Assembly (NCBI GenBank): GCA_016717855.1
Contig: JADKEV010000003.1
Location: 1 to 64,000, forward strand
DNA: 64,000 nt
Direction: 5' to 3'
DNA from: Betaproteobacteria bacterium
GTDB lineage: Bacteria; Pseudomonadota; Gammaproteobacteria; Burkholderiales; Casimicrobiaceae
Of the stretch, positions 33,874 to 43,481 are shown one piece after another. The notes beneath the pieces were generated by a model, which was not told the DNA's origin, searched no databases, and saw only the letters and a program-made list of their open reading frames with translations. A program made the translations under genes and the position numbers. Within the stretch, counting starts at the first letter, position 1; the number at the start of each line of letters is the position of its first letter.

Positions 33874-35790
33874 TTAGAACGACCAGCCGAGGCCAAGGCC
33901 GAATGCCACGTCGCCGCCACCGCTGCCCGAACCGACGCTCGCCTTGATCACGCCGCTGCCAGCAAAGCGTGCGCTGGCGCCGATCGCAAACGCCGTCTCG
34001 CTGTTGAAGGTGGCAACACCGGCGCCTATCGAGAACGACTTGTTGGTGTCGACCTGCGGGATGTTGGCCAGCGCCGTTGCCGACGCGATGCCACGCGACA
34101 TGATCTCTTCCAGGTCCCTGTACTGACCGAAGTTGACCGCGTCGTACTGGCTGGAACCATTCGCCACGCCCGTCACCCGGACTGGCTGGCCGGCGCCGGA
34201 GAACGTTGCCGCGCCGCTGGTCAGCGCCAGGCTGGTCGTGCCGCCAGTCATCGTCGCCCCGCTGCTGGTCAACGCCACGCTGGAGTTGGTGCCGGAGGCC
34301 AGGGTCACGCCCGTGCCATTCACCGTCACTGTGTTGCCGGCGGTGCCGGTAGCCGACCCGAGGGTCGTGTTGCCGGTCACACCCAGCGTATTGTTGATCT
34401 GCGTAGCGCCGGACAACGTGGTTGCGCCGGTGACGCCGAGCGTGCCGCCAACCGTCGCGTTGCCGCTGATCGCCGCATTCCCGTTGTTGGTCAGCGTGCC
34501 CGTATTGGTGATGCCGTTGGTGCTCGTCAGGCCCGTCACGCCCAGCGTACCGCCGACCGTCGCGTTGCCCGTCACGCCGAGCGTCGTGGTGGCGATGTTG
34601 CCGGTGTTCGTGATGCCGTTGGTCGTCGAGGCGCCCGACACGCTCAGCGTCGTGGTGCCGACGTTGCCCGTGTTCACGATGCCGTTGGTGCTGGTGACGC
34701 CCGTGACGCCCAGGGTGCCGCCGATCGTCGTGTTGCCCGTGACGCCCAGCGTGCCGCCGACCGTCGCGTTGCCAGTCACGCCGAGTGTCGTGGTGGAGAT
34801 GTTGCCGGTGTTGGCAATGCCGTTGGTCGTCGTGCTGCCGCAAACGGTGAGGCCCGCGGCGGTGGCGGTGTTGTCTGTGGTGCAGCCGATCTGGGTGTTG
34901 CCGTTGCCGTTCACGTTGAAGCCGGCGGTGAACACCGGAGTTGCCGTGGTGACGCCGGTCGTCGTGTTGTACGACGCAGTGCCGCCGATCGGACCGATCG
35001 CGATGCCGGACGAGCTGAACGAGCCACCGTTGCCCGAAATCGTGCCTGCGACGGAAGTCGTGCCGGCCGGTGTCGGGGTCGAGGGAATCGTGACCGTGTA
35101 GGAACCGTACGTGACCGTGTTGTTGGTCGAGTTCGAATTGACGACGATGGAGCCACCCGCGGAGCCGGGGCCGGACGTCGCGTTGCCCGGGCTGACCGTG
35201 CCGACCGGCGTGCCCAGCGTAGCCGTGCCAACCGGCGTGCCGTTGGGGTTCAAGCCGATGATCTGGACGTTGATGCCGGCGGCCGACAGGGGCGCGGTCG
35301 TGATGCCCACGCCAGTCACGGTTCCGGTCGCGGTGGCGCCCGTGAAGCCGGGCAGCGTCGTCGCGGTGACCGGCACGCCGGTCAGGTTGACGCCCACCGA
35401 CGGCGGGTTCGTCGTCTGAACGCCCTGGGTCGGCGCGAAGCCGCTGGGGCCGGTCGAGGACAGCGCGACGCCATAGGTTACGCCACCCTGGGTCGTGCTG
35501 AATGTCGCGGTGTTCGAGTTCTGGTTGAGGATCTGGGTCTGCGTCCAGCCTGCGGGAGCTGTCCATTGGCCGGTCTGGCCGTTGTAGACAAACTCGACCG
35601 TCTGCGGCGTGCCGCCGGTCAGCGTCACGGTTACCGGATACGTTACCGTGTAATCGGGGGTCGTCGGGGTCTGCGCGGTCGGTGGTACGAGAACCGGCGG
35701 ACCGAAAGTGTCCGCGAACGCCTGCTGCAGCGGAGCGACAACGCCAACCGCACACAATGCGGCAACGATCATTTTTACATTCGTCTTCAT
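33874..35790 (-). CDS. YadA-like trimeric autotransporter adhesin
   Basis: 638 residues. Residues 1-27 are a signal peptide (MKTNVKMIVAALCAVGVV then FADTF). The passenger is low in Lys/Arg and rich in Thr, Gly, Asn and Val, with repeats of the form T-T-T-L-G-V-T-G-N-A-T-V-G-G-T-L. The last about 85 residues match the YadA membrane-anchor domain: YRDLEEIMSRGIASATALANIP, SFSIGAGVATFN, and a final aromatic FGLGLGWSF. Three copies would form one 12-strand barrel that exports the stalk. GGGAGA lies 8 bases before ATG 35790. A longer reading frame upstream (to 36363) has no ribosome site. Confidence 0.85.
   Translation of the reverse strand: MKTNVKMIVAALCAVGVVAPLQQAFADTFGPPVLVPPTAQTPTTPDYTVTYPVTVTLTGGTPQTVEFVYNGQTGQWTAPAGWTQTQILNQNSNTATFSTTQGGVTYGVALSSTGPSGFAPTQGVQTTNPPSVGVNLTGVPVTATTLPGFTGATATGTVTGVGITTAPLSAAGINVQIIGLNPNGTPVGTATLGTPVGTVSPGNATSGPGSAGGSIVVNSNSTNNTVTYGSYTVTIPSTPTPAGTTSVAGTISGNGGSFSSSGIAIGPIGGTASYNTTTGVTTATPVFTAGFNVNGNGNTQIGCTTDNTATAAGLTVCGSTTTNGIANTGNISTTTLGVTGNATVGGTLGVTGNTTIGGTLGVTGVTSTNGIVNTGNVGTTTLSVSGASTTNGITNTGNIATTTLGVTGNATVGGTLGVTGLTSTNGITNTGTLTNNGNAAISGNATVGGTLGVTGATTLSGATQINNTLGVTGNTTLGSATGTAGNTVTVNGTGVTLASGTNSSVALTSSGATMTGGTTSLALTSGAATFSGAGQPVRVTGVANGSSQYDAVNFGQYRDLEEIMSRGIASATALANIPQVDTNKSFSIGAGVATFNSETAFAIGASARFAGSGVIKASVGSGSGGGDVAFGLGLGWSF
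34538..34832. repeat. direct DNA repeats in the adhesin stalk
   Basis: Two near-identical 91-base copies (34538-34628 and 34742-34832) differ at only a handful of positions and encode the same stalk unit. Shorter derived units fill the flanks. Such in-frame repeats can expand or contract by recombination. Confidence 0.8.
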
Positions 35791-36570
35791 GTTTACATCT
35801 CCCGACTTAGGATGGACAGCGGTAAAGGTTCGGCAATCTACTTTCGACTTGATAATCACCGGAGAGGCTTTTGGGTTCGATCGTGGTTCTGCACAAGCAT
35901 AAGCTAACTGCCGTGGCGCGTTGCCCGTAAGCCAGACCGGCCTGGCGCCACCGGCGCATTTCATCGACATAACGGCGTGCAACGGGTTCGCCACGATTTC
36001 CGCCGCAATACACGCCCCCACGGTTACGAAAACCATATTAGCACGGCAAATTCCCGGCTGTCTACGATCCCCCGATATAAGAAATGGTTGCGCAATTCGT
36101 TCACATCTGCGCTGTGTCCGCAACCAACAAGTATGGCGTACGGGAACCTTGCCGTGTTTGCGCTGCAAGATCGCGGTTCGACCGTCCGCGGTGCGGTGCG
36201 CAGCCGGACGAGGGCAATTCCCTCCTGAGGGTACGCCCCCTTTGCCAGCAGCGACGCTCAACGATCGTCGCGGCGAGACCGCGGGGCCGGCGCCAGCAGG
36301 CCAGTGTGCCGCGCCGGCCCGGGACGCGGCGGGGATCGTCTCCGATGTGTACCATAGTTGCAACAGTGGCGAGAGAGCGGCCGCCGGAGTCGGTGCCAGA
36401 GTGGCGGCGACTATCTGCCCTTACCCGGCCCGCGGGTGGCAGCGCGCACATAGCAGCGCCAAGCGGAATCATCGGGAAAAAGTCCGCAATCACCGCGCCT
36501 GCACAAAGTCTGCCGCTCCGGTCAAAAAACATGCCTTTGGATTGCCGCATCCAGGGGCCCGCAACGCGCG
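35791..36570. other. 780-base intergenic region upstream of the adhesin
   Basis: I find no gene with codon pattern or homology here. It is lower in GC than its neighbours in the part next to the adhesin, as expected for a promoter region, but no clear -35/-10 pair stands out on the minus strand. The long open frames crossing it look like GC-bias shadows. Confidence 0.55.
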
Positions 36571-37686
36571 CTATGCCCATGGCTTGAACAGGTCCAACTG
36601 CGCCGGTGTGCCGGCTGGCGCGGCTGCCGGCGGGGGCGGCACAAACAGGTCGGTGCGCAGGGAGACGGACCGTCGCTCGAGCCCCAGGCGGGCGCAAGCC
36701 TTGGCGAAGCGCTGCCGGATCAGCTCGGCGAATATGCCCTCGCCGGTCATCCGCTTGCCGAAGCGGGAATCGTTGTCCTTGCCCCCGCGCATCTGCTGGA
36801 CAAGGCTCATCACATGCGCGGCCCGCAGCGGGTAGTGCTGCTGCAGCCAGTCGCGGAACAATTCCTTGAGTTCGTGCGGCAGCCGGAGCATCACGTAGTA
36901 GGCGGCCGTTGCCCCCGCCTCGCGCGCCTGCTCCAGCACGGCCTCGAGATCCTTGTCGTTCAGCTGCGGGATGATCGGCGCCACCAGCACGGTGACCGGA
37001 ATCCCCGCCGCGGCCAGCGTCCTGATCGCCTGCAGCCGTCGGTGCGGCGCCGCGGCGCGCGGTTCGAGCCTGCGGGCGAGTTCGCCATCGAGCAGACCGA
37101 CCGAAATCGCCACCTGCGCCAGGCCTTGCGCCGCCATCGGCGCGAGCAGGTCGATGTCGCGTTCAACCAGTGCGGACTTGGTCACGATCAGCAGCGGATG
37201 CCGGGTCTCGCACAGCACTTCCACGATTCGTCGCGTGAGCTTCCATTCGCGCTCGATCGGCTGGTACGCATCCGTGTTGGCACCCAGCATGACGGGCTCG
37301 CAGCGGTACGAGCGCCGCGAGAGTTCGGCGCGCAGCAGTTCCGGCGCGTTCGACTTCGCGAACAGCCGGGTCTCGAAGTCCAGTCCGGGCGACAGGTCCC
37401 AGTACGCGTAGCTGGGACGCGCATAGCAGTAGATGCAGCCATGCTCGCAGCCCAGGTACGGGTTGATCGATTGCGAGAACGGCAGATCGGGGGAGTCGTT
37501 GCGGGTGATGATGGTCTTGCCAGGGCGCGCGACTACGATGGTCCGTGGCGGGCGGTCCTGCTCTTCACCTTCGTCCGGACCTGCCCAGCCGTCGTCGACG
37601 GGCGCGCGGGCATCCTCGTCGTACCGCGCCTGCGGACGCATGCCGGTTCCGCGCCCCTTGATGATCCGGATCGGGCGTTCGCTCAT
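36571..37686 (-). CDS. PA0069 family radical SAM protein
   Basis: 371 residues. The iron-sulfur cluster motif is C80-x3-C84-x2-C87 (CEHGCIYC), set in the family context INPYLGCEHGCIYCYARPS. SAM and barrel elements follow (EPVMLGANTDAYQPIE). The PA0069 group resembles spore-photoproduct-lyase-like radical enzymes and is widespread in proteobacteria; its reaction is unknown. ATG 37686 (MSERPIRIIKGRG) was chosen over a frame 36 bases longer. Divergent from the MFS transporter with a 54-base gap. Confidence 0.9.
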   Translation of the reverse strand: MSERPIRIIKGRGTGMRPQARYDEDARAPVDDGWAGPDEGEEQDRPPRTIVVARPGKTIITRNDSPDLPFSQSINPYLGCEHGCIYCYARPSYAYWDLSPGLDFETRLFAKSNAPELLRAELSRRSYRCEPVMLGANTDAYQPIEREWKLTRRIVEVLCETRHPLLIVTKSALVERDIDLLAPMAAQGLAQVAISVGLLDGELARRLEPRAAAPHRRLQAIRTLAAAGIPVTVLVAPIIPQLNDKDLEAVLEQAREAGATAAYYVMLRLPHELKELFRDWLQQHYPLRAAHVMSLVQQMRGGKDNDSRFGKRMTGEGIFAELIRQRFAKACARLGLERRSVSLRTDLFVPPPPAAAPAGTPAQLDLFKPWA

Positions 37687-37740
37687 CGCGATATGGTAGG
37701 CTTCCGGTCGCCCTCCCGCCACCCCTCTCGATCGCTCCCG

Positions 37741-38928
37741 GTGAATTCAATCCGACGCAATGTGATGCTGCTCGCCGCATGCCAGGCGCTGCTGCTGATC
37801 AACAATGTCATCTTTATCTCGCTCAACGGCCTGGCCGGTTTCATGCTGGCGACCAACAAGGCGCTGGCGACGCTGCCGGTGACGGGGTACGTGATCGGCG
37901 GCGCGCTGTGGGCCGTGCCTGCATCGTTCTTCATGAAGCGCTACGGGCGCCGCGCCGGCTTCAGCTTCGGCTCGCTGATGGGCATCGTCGGCGCCGGAAT
38001 TTGCGCGACTGCCGTATACACGCACAGTTTCGAGCTGCTGTGCGCGGGCACGCTGGTCACCGGCGCCTACAGCGCGTTCGCCATCCAGTACCGCTTCGCC
38101 GCCGCCGACATGGCGACGCCGGACTTTCGCGCCAAGGCGATTTCGCTGGTCCTGGCCGGCGGGATCGTCGGCGGGATCATCGGGCCCGAATCCTCGAAGC
38201 TGACCAAGGACCTATTCGCGGTCCCCTTCCTGGGCAGTTACCTTTCGCTGATGTTCGCCGGGCTGCTGTCGATGGTCGTCATCCAGTTCCTGCGCATTCC
38301 CGACCTGAAGGTCGAGGCGGCCGCGGCCCCGCGCCGGCCGCTGCGCGAGATCGTCCGCCAGCCCGCGTTCATGGTCGCCGTGCTTGCCGCCGCGCTGGGT
38401 TACGGTGTGATGAACCTGCTGATGACGGCGACGCCGCTGGCGATGGGGCACGAGCAACACTCGTACGCGGCGGCGGCCTTCGTGATCGAGTGGCACGTGA
38501 TCGGGATGTACGCGCCGGGTTTCTTCTCCGGTCACCTGATCAGGCGCTTCGGCGTGCTGCGCATCATGGCGGCCGGGGTGGCCCTCAATTTTCTGTGCGT
38601 GGGCATCGCGCTGTCCGGCCACGAAGTGATGCACTTCTGGTGGGCGCTGTTCCTGCTCGGCGTCGGGTGGAACTTCCTGTACGTGGGCGGCACGACGCTG
38701 CTGACCGAGACCTATCGCCCCGAAGAGCGGGCAAAGGTCCAGGGCATCAATGATGCCTGTGTGTTCGCGACCATGGCTGTGTCGTCGTTCTCATCGGGGT
38801 TGTTGCTCCATGCCGACGGCTGGACTATGCTTAACCGGATTTCACTGGTGCCTCTGGCGCTGCTGCTGGCAGCGCTCCTTTGGATGGCCCGCGTCAAGAA
38901 GGCAAAGGCTGCGGCGCTGACTGCCTGA
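37741..38928 (+). CDS. MFS transporter
   Basis: 395-residue inner-membrane protein with about 12 predicted membrane helices. The cytoplasmic loop between helices 2 and 3 carries a variant of the family A motif (FMKRYGRRAGF), and PEER is in a later loop. The substrate cannot be read from sequence. GTG 37741 (MNSIRRNVMLLAACQ) was chosen; a start at ATG 37765 would shorten the first helix. A much longer upstream frame crosses the radical SAM gene antisense and is not real. The next gene on the strand, mmsA, is about 80 bases away. Confidence 0.88.
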   Translation: MNSIRRNVMLLAACQALLLINNVIFISLNGLAGFMLATNKALATLPVTGYVIGGALWAVPASFFMKRYGRRAGFSFGSLMGIVGAGICATAVYTHSFELLCAGTLVTGAYSAFAIQYRFAAADMATPDFRAKAISLVLAGGIVGGIIGPESSKLTKDLFAVPFLGSYLSLMFAGLLSMVVIQFLRIPDLKVEAAAAPRRPLREIVRQPAFMVAVLAAALGYGVMNLLMTATPLAMGHEQHSYAAAAFVIEWHVIGMYAPGFFSGHLIRRFGVLRIMAAGVALNFLCVGIALSGHEVMHFWWALFLLGVGWNFLYVGGTTLLTETYRPEERAKVQGINDACVFATMAVSSFSSGLLLHADGWTMLNRISLVPLALLLAALLWMARVKKAKAAALTA

Positions 38929-39009
38929 ACGCAGATACTTCCGCTGCCGAGCCGCCGGGCGCACGCCCGCAACCGCGCGGGGAAGACAATTCGCAACTGG
39001 AGCTTCAAC

Positions 39010-40527
39010 ATGAACATGCCGACCGAACACAAGCTCGATACCGTATCCCTTTACATCAACGGCCAGCGCGCCGCGGCCAGCGGCACCCGCTACGGCGACG
39101 TGACCAATCCGGCGACGGGCGCCATCATCCGCCAGGTGCCGTTCTGCACCGCGGCCGACATCGATGCCGCCGTGCGGGCCGCGACCGCCGCGCTGCCCGA
39201 GTGGTCCGCATGGCCCGCGGTGCGGCGCTCGCGCGTGCTGCAGAAATTCCTGCAGTTGCTGCAGGCGAACGCGAAGGAACTCGCCGGCCTGATCACCGAG
39301 GAAAACGGCAAGACGTTCGCCGATGCGCTGGGCGAAGTCCAGCGCGGCAGCGAAGTCGTCGAATTCGCCTGCGGCATACCGCAGCTGCTTAAAGGCGAGT
39401 ACTCGGAAAACGTCGGCCCCGGCGTCGACTGCCACACGCTGCGCCAGTCGGTCGGCGTCTGCGCCGGCATCACGCCATTCAACTTCCCGGTGATGGTGCC
39501 GCTGTGGATGCTGCCGGTGGCGATCGCCTGCGGCAACACGTTCATCCTCAAGCCGTCGGAAAAGGATCCGTCGCCGGCGCTGCGGATGGCCGAGCTGCTC
39601 AAGGAAGCGGGGCTGCCCGACGGCGTGTTCAACGTGGTCCACGGCGACAAGGAAGCGGTCGACGCGATCCTGGCGCACCCGGGGATCAGCGCCGTCTCGT
39701 TCGTCGGCTCGACCCCGATCGCGCGCTACATCTACGAGACCGGCGCGAAGCACGGCAAGCGCGTCCAGGCGCTGGGCGGGGCGAAGAACCACATGGTGGT
39801 GCTGCCCGATGCCGATGTTGACTACGCGGCCGACGCGGTGATCGGTGCCGCGTACGGCGCGGCCGGCGAGCGCTGCATGGCGATCTCGGTCGTGGTGGCG
39901 GTGGGTGACGTGGCCGACGCGCTGGTGCAGACGATCCGGCACAAGGCGCGGAAGGTGCGCGTCGGCCCGGGCATGCAGGAGGGCGTCGACATGGGACCGC
40001 TCGTCACCTGCGCGCACCGCGACAAGGTCGCCGGCTATATCGAATCCGGCGTCGCCGAGGGCGCGACGCTGGCGCTCGACGGCCGCGGCGTGAGCATCCC
40101 CGGCCACGACCAGGGTTTTTTCCTGGGCACGACGCTGTTCGATCACGTGACGCCGCAGATGAAGATCTACCGCGAGGAGATCTTCGGACCCGTGCTGTCG
40201 GTGGTGCGCGTCGAGACGCTGGAAGCAGCGATCGATCTGGTCAACGCGCAGGCGTTTGCCAACGGCGCGGCGATCTTCACTTCTTCGGGCGGCGCGGCGC
40301 GCCGGTTCGAGGAGGAGGTGCAGATCGGGATGGTCGGGGTCAACGTGCCGATCCCGGTGCCGCTGGCGTTCTACTCGTTCGGCGGCTGGAAGAACTCGCT
40401 GTTCGGCGACCTGCACGTGCATGGCGTCGAAGCGGTGAAGTTCTACACGCGGACCAAGGCGGTTACCACGCGCTGGCCGAACCAGAGCACGCCCAAACCC
40501 AGTTTTTCGATGCCGGTGCTCGGATAA
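39010..40527 (+). CDS. mmsA: CoA-acylating methylmalonate-semialdehyde dehydrogenase
   Basis: 505 residues. Oxidises methylmalonate semialdehyde (from valine, and myo-inositol breakdown) with CoA to propionyl-CoA. The family is marked by PFNFPVMVPLWM, GGAKNHMVVLPDAD where other aldehyde dehydrogenases have the catalytic Glu (Asn here, as in MmsA), and catalytic Cys289 in AGERCMAIS. The C-terminal GGWKNSLFGDLHVHG is diagnostic. Other valine-pathway genes (mmsB, acyl-CoA dehydrogenase) are not nearby. Confidence 0.95.
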   Translation: MNMPTEHKLDTVSLYINGQRAAASGTRYGDVTNPATGAIIRQVPFCTAADIDAAVRAATAALPEWSAWPAVRRSRVLQKFLQLLQANAKELAGLITEENGKTFADALGEVQRGSEVVEFACGIPQLLKGEYSENVGPGVDCHTLRQSVGVCAGITPFNFPVMVPLWMLPVAIACGNTFILKPSEKDPSPALRMAELLKEAGLPDGVFNVVHGDKEAVDAILAHPGISAVSFVGSTPIARYIYETGAKHGKRVQALGGAKNHMVVLPDADVDYAADAVIGAAYGAAGERCMAISVVVAVGDVADALVQTIRHKARKVRVGPGMQEGVDMGPLVTCAHRDKVAGYIESGVAEGATLALDGRGVSIPGHDQGFFLGTTLFDHVTPQMKIYREEIFGPVLSVVRVETLEAAIDLVNAQAFANGAAIFTSSGGAARRFEEEVQIGMVGVNVPIPVPLAFYSFGGWKNSLFGDLHVHGVEAVKFYTRTKAVTTRWPNQSTPKPSFSMPVLG

Positions 40528-40551
40528 GGTCGCGGGCAGGGGGTTCGCGCC

Positions 40552-41292
40552 TCAGGCCCGCAGCGCCGCGACGATCAGCCAGATCGCCGCGAGCAGCAGC
40601 ATCGCTTCGATGACCGCGATGTGCAGGTGCGCGCTCATCCGGGTCGAGAGCCACTTGGCGCAATAGCTGCCGGGCAGCGTGATCACGCCGATGATCGCGC
40701 CGGTGGCCAGCGTCCCCGCATCCATCAGCGAATGGCCGCCGAACAGCGCCAGCCGGAAGGCGTCGTTGAGCAACGAAATCGCCGCATCGGTCGCGACGAT
40801 CGCGGGCCCGGGCAGTCCCGCCGCCAGCAACAGCGAGATCAGGAAGACGCCGGTCCCGCTGACAATCCCGGACAGGAATCCGAATACACCGCCTCCTGCC
40901 ACCAGGCTGCGGGTGCCGAGCCGCCATTGGCGGTGCGACGCCCAGCGCCGGAGCGGCACGATCGCCGCGATGAAGACCGCCAGGATGATCTGCAGCGGGC
41001 GCTCGGGCAGGATCGAAAAGATGTAGACGCCGGCAAGCGCCGCGGGCAGCGACGCGACCAGCACGGTTCCGCAGACCTTCCAGGCGATCGCCTCGCGGTT
41101 GAAGAACATCCGGCCGCCGTTGATGATGACGCCGGCCACCGTTAGCAGCGGCAACACTGCCTTGACGCCGACGATGGGAATCAGCACGGCAGTGAGTATC
41201 ACGCCGGTGCCGAAGCCGCCGAGCCCGCCGATCACCGCCGCGGCGAACGCGACGACCCCGACCCAGAGCATGGTCGCCGGGTCGATCAGCAT
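40552..41292 (-). CDS. TauE/SafE family permease
   Basis: 246 residues with about 8 predicted membrane helices. The family pattern is visible in the GGLGGFGTGVILTAVLIP opening and again in GGGVFGFLSGIVSGTGVFLI, the two related halves of the TauE/SafE fold. Members are thought to export sulfite or sulfonates or other organic anions. The substrate here is unknown. ATG 41292 (MLIDPATMLW) was chosen over a start 42 bases upstream that adds a basic N-terminus. Convergent with mmsA, 24 bases apart. Confidence 0.85.
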   Translation of the reverse strand: MLIDPATMLWVGVVAFAAAVIGGLGGFGTGVILTAVLIPIVGVKAVLPLLTVAGVIINGGRMFFNREAIAWKVCGTVLVASLPAALAGVYIFSILPERPLQIILAVFIAAIVPLRRWASHRQWRLGTRSLVAGGGVFGFLSGIVSGTGVFLISLLLAAGLPGPAIVATDAAISLLNDAFRLALFGGHSLMDAGTLATGAIIGVITLPGSYCAKWLSTRMSAHLHIAVIEAMLLLAAIWLIVAALRA

Positions 41293-41609
41293 GATGCCGG
41301 CCCGGTGCGCATGGAATCCGGGACGCGGACGCATACGCGCGCACGGCGCGTTCTCCGCAACTTCGCTGGCATGGGACCTTGCATGGATAGTGAACTCGTG
41401 GACCGCAACTGCCGCGACCGGACAGCCGTTGCGATGATTGCGGAGCCTGGCTGGCCGCCAACATACGCCCGGGGCCGTGGCTGCGTCAATCGAAACCGGC
41501 CAACACCGGGAAGCGGCAGCGCCCGGCGCAACGGCTGCGCCAGCGCGCGATTGCGCGCGCGACTTCCCATGTGTTACGGTTCCCCTTTGCCCGCGGCCTG
41601 GAACATCCG
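41293..41609. other. 317-base divergent gap, no gene seen
   Basis: Lies between the permease and the secreted beta-propeller and must carry both promoters. No strong -35/-10 pair, RNA gene or hairpin-U terminator is visible. Long frames across it are GC-bias shadows. Confidence 0.5.
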
Positions 41610-43391
41610 ATGTGCAGACGTGCCTTGCCGGTCGCCACCGGATTGCTGGCTGCCGTGCTCGGCGGCGCAGCCTGCGCGCAGGATGCCCGCCGGTGGAGCC
41701 CCGAACTGGACTATGCGGTGGTGGAGGCGCACCAGCAGCCGGCGCCCGCCGCGCCGGACGGACAGGGCTGGTCCCAATGGGGACAGAACGCCCGGCACAC
41801 GGGCGCGGTCGCTGTCGCGGGACAAAGTCCCGACGCCATCCTCGCCGACATCGTGGTCGATCCGTTCGCCGCGCAGCAGCAGGCCGAGTGGGGCGGCAGC
41901 CTGGTCACGCACTATCCGGCGCCGATCGTCGCGGGCGGCGATGTCTACATGCTGCACAAGTCCGGGACCTATGTTTCCTGCGGTCCGCCCGGCTCCGGCA
42001 CGCCGTTTCCCTGCGGCAACACCGCGCTGAATTCGCAGGTCTGGAACATCCGGCTGTTGCGGTGGGAAGCGGGCGTGCTTGCCGCGCAGTGGACGTTCGA
42101 GAGCACGTGGAAGCCGCCACCGTTCAACGGCCAGTACGAGCCGGTATTCCATGCGGCGCTGGCCGGGGACTTCCTTTACGTCCCGGGCGCGGGCGGCACC
42201 GTGTTCAAGCTCGACCGGAGCACGGGCGAAGTCCGCGCGCAGATCAATCCGTTCGGCGATGCCATCGATGCCAATGCGTACGTCGCAGGCCCGCTTACCG
42301 CCGACGGCAACGGGAACATCTACTACAACGCGATCCGCTTCGACCCCGTTAATCCGTGGAGCGCGGACGTGACCGGCTCCTGGCTGGTCAAGGTTACGCC
42401 GAAACAACTGGTCAGGCGCGTGGCGTTCGGTGCGCTGCTGCCCAGCGCTCCGGTGCTGTGCACGACGACCTTCACCGGCGGGGCGCCGTTCCCGCCGTCA
42501 CCCGACGCGGTGCCCCCCAGCATTCCCTGCCTGTCCCAGCGCGCCGGCTTGAATGTCGCGCCCGCCGTGGGCCGGGACGGCACCGTGTTCACCGTCACGC
42601 GCGCGCATCGCAGCGCGCGGCACGGCTACATCGTCGCGCTCAATCCGGACCTCAGCCTGAAGTGGGCGGCATCGCTGCGCGGCCACCTGCGGGACGGCTG
42701 CAACAACGATGCCGGGACGCATCCAGGCTCGCTGTTTCCGGCGAATGGCCTGCCCGGCGGCTGTCGAGCTGGCACCGCGCCCGGCGTCGATCCGTCGACC
42801 AACGAACCCGGGGCGGGAATGGTCCACGATTCCTCGACGTCCTCGCCGGTGGTGGCGCCTGATGGCAGCGTGCTCTATGGCGCACTGACTGCGTACAATG
42901 GTTTTCGCGGGCACCTGTTCAAGTTCGACAGCGCGGGGAACTACGCCGCAGCGTACGGCTTCGGCTGGGATACGACGCCGGCGATCCACGAGCGCCCGGG
43001 ATCCTGGTCGGTGATCCTCAAGGAGAACCACTATGGCGGCGGACCGTATTTCATGATCAGCCTGGATCAAAACCTCGTTCCCGAGTGGAAATGGCAGAAC
43101 GCCAACACCGAGACCTGCACGCGCCGGCCCGATGGCTCGATGTCCTGCGTGGCGGACCAGCCGGGCGGATTCGAGTTCTGCATCAATGCGCCGGCGATCG
43201 ACCGCGATGGCGTGATCTATGCGAACAGCGAGGACGGCTTCCTTTACACGCTCAATCCCGATGGCACGTTCAGGAAGAGGATCTTCCTGCGGGCCGCCAT
43301 CGGCGCCGCGTACACGCCGCTGTCGATCGGCCCCGACGGCATCATCTATACGCAGAACGCCGGCCACCTGTTTGCGATCGGGGCAAAATGA
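41610..43391 (+). CDS. secreted PQQ-like beta-propeller protein
   Basis: 593 residues. A signal peptide (MCRRALPVATGLLAAVLGG) precedes a mature protein made of repeated blades of the PQQ-enzyme type: W-S-Q-W-G-Q-N near the start, VFKLDRSTGEV, YIVALNPDLSLKW, HLFKFDSAGNY and FLYTLNPDGTF. No quinoprotein dehydrogenase active-site Cys pair or Asp/Asn set is evident, so it is more likely a binding or structural propeller than an enzyme. Several Cys pairs may form disulfides. ATG 41610 was chosen to fit the signal peptide; a GTG at 41571 is possible. Confidence 0.7.
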   Translation: MCRRALPVATGLLAAVLGGAACAQDARRWSPELDYAVVEAHQQPAPAAPDGQGWSQWGQNARHTGAVAVAGQSPDAILADIVVDPFAAQQQAEWGGSLVTHYPAPIVAGGDVYMLHKSGTYVSCGPPGSGTPFPCGNTALNSQVWNIRLLRWEAGVLAAQWTFESTWKPPPFNGQYEPVFHAALAGDFLYVPGAGGTVFKLDRSTGEVRAQINPFGDAIDANAYVAGPLTADGNGNIYYNAIRFDPVNPWSADVTGSWLVKVTPKQLVRRVAFGALLPSAPVLCTTTFTGGAPFPPSPDAVPPSIPCLSQRAGLNVAPAVGRDGTVFTVTRAHRSARHGYIVALNPDLSLKWAASLRGHLRDGCNNDAGTHPGSLFPANGLPGGCRAGTAPGVDPSTNEPGAGMVHDSSTSSPVVAPDGSVLYGALTAYNGFRGHLFKFDSAGNYAAAYGFGWDTTPAIHERPGSWSVILKENHYGGGPYFMISLDQNLVPEWKWQNANTETCTRRPDGSMSCVADQPGGFEFCINAPAIDRDGVIYANSEDGFLYTLNPDGTFRKRIFLRAAIGAAYTPLSIGPDGIIYTQNAGHLFAIGAK

Positions 43392-43481
43392 ACACACCTG
43401 ACCATGCGCTCGCATCCCCGGGAGTCCGGGTCGGCATCAAGGGCGCCGCGATCGCGCCGCCCGCGGTCCGGTAGAGGCCCG

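Noticed and set aside
35791..36363. Adhesin gene starting at 36363
   Set aside because: The extra 190 residues are unlike any signal or passenger and lack a ribosome site; the signal peptide and ribosome site are at 35790.
36814..37740. MFS transporter beginning at 36814
   Set aside because: This extension is antisense to the radical SAM gene and is His/Arg-rich; the membrane protein starts at 37741.
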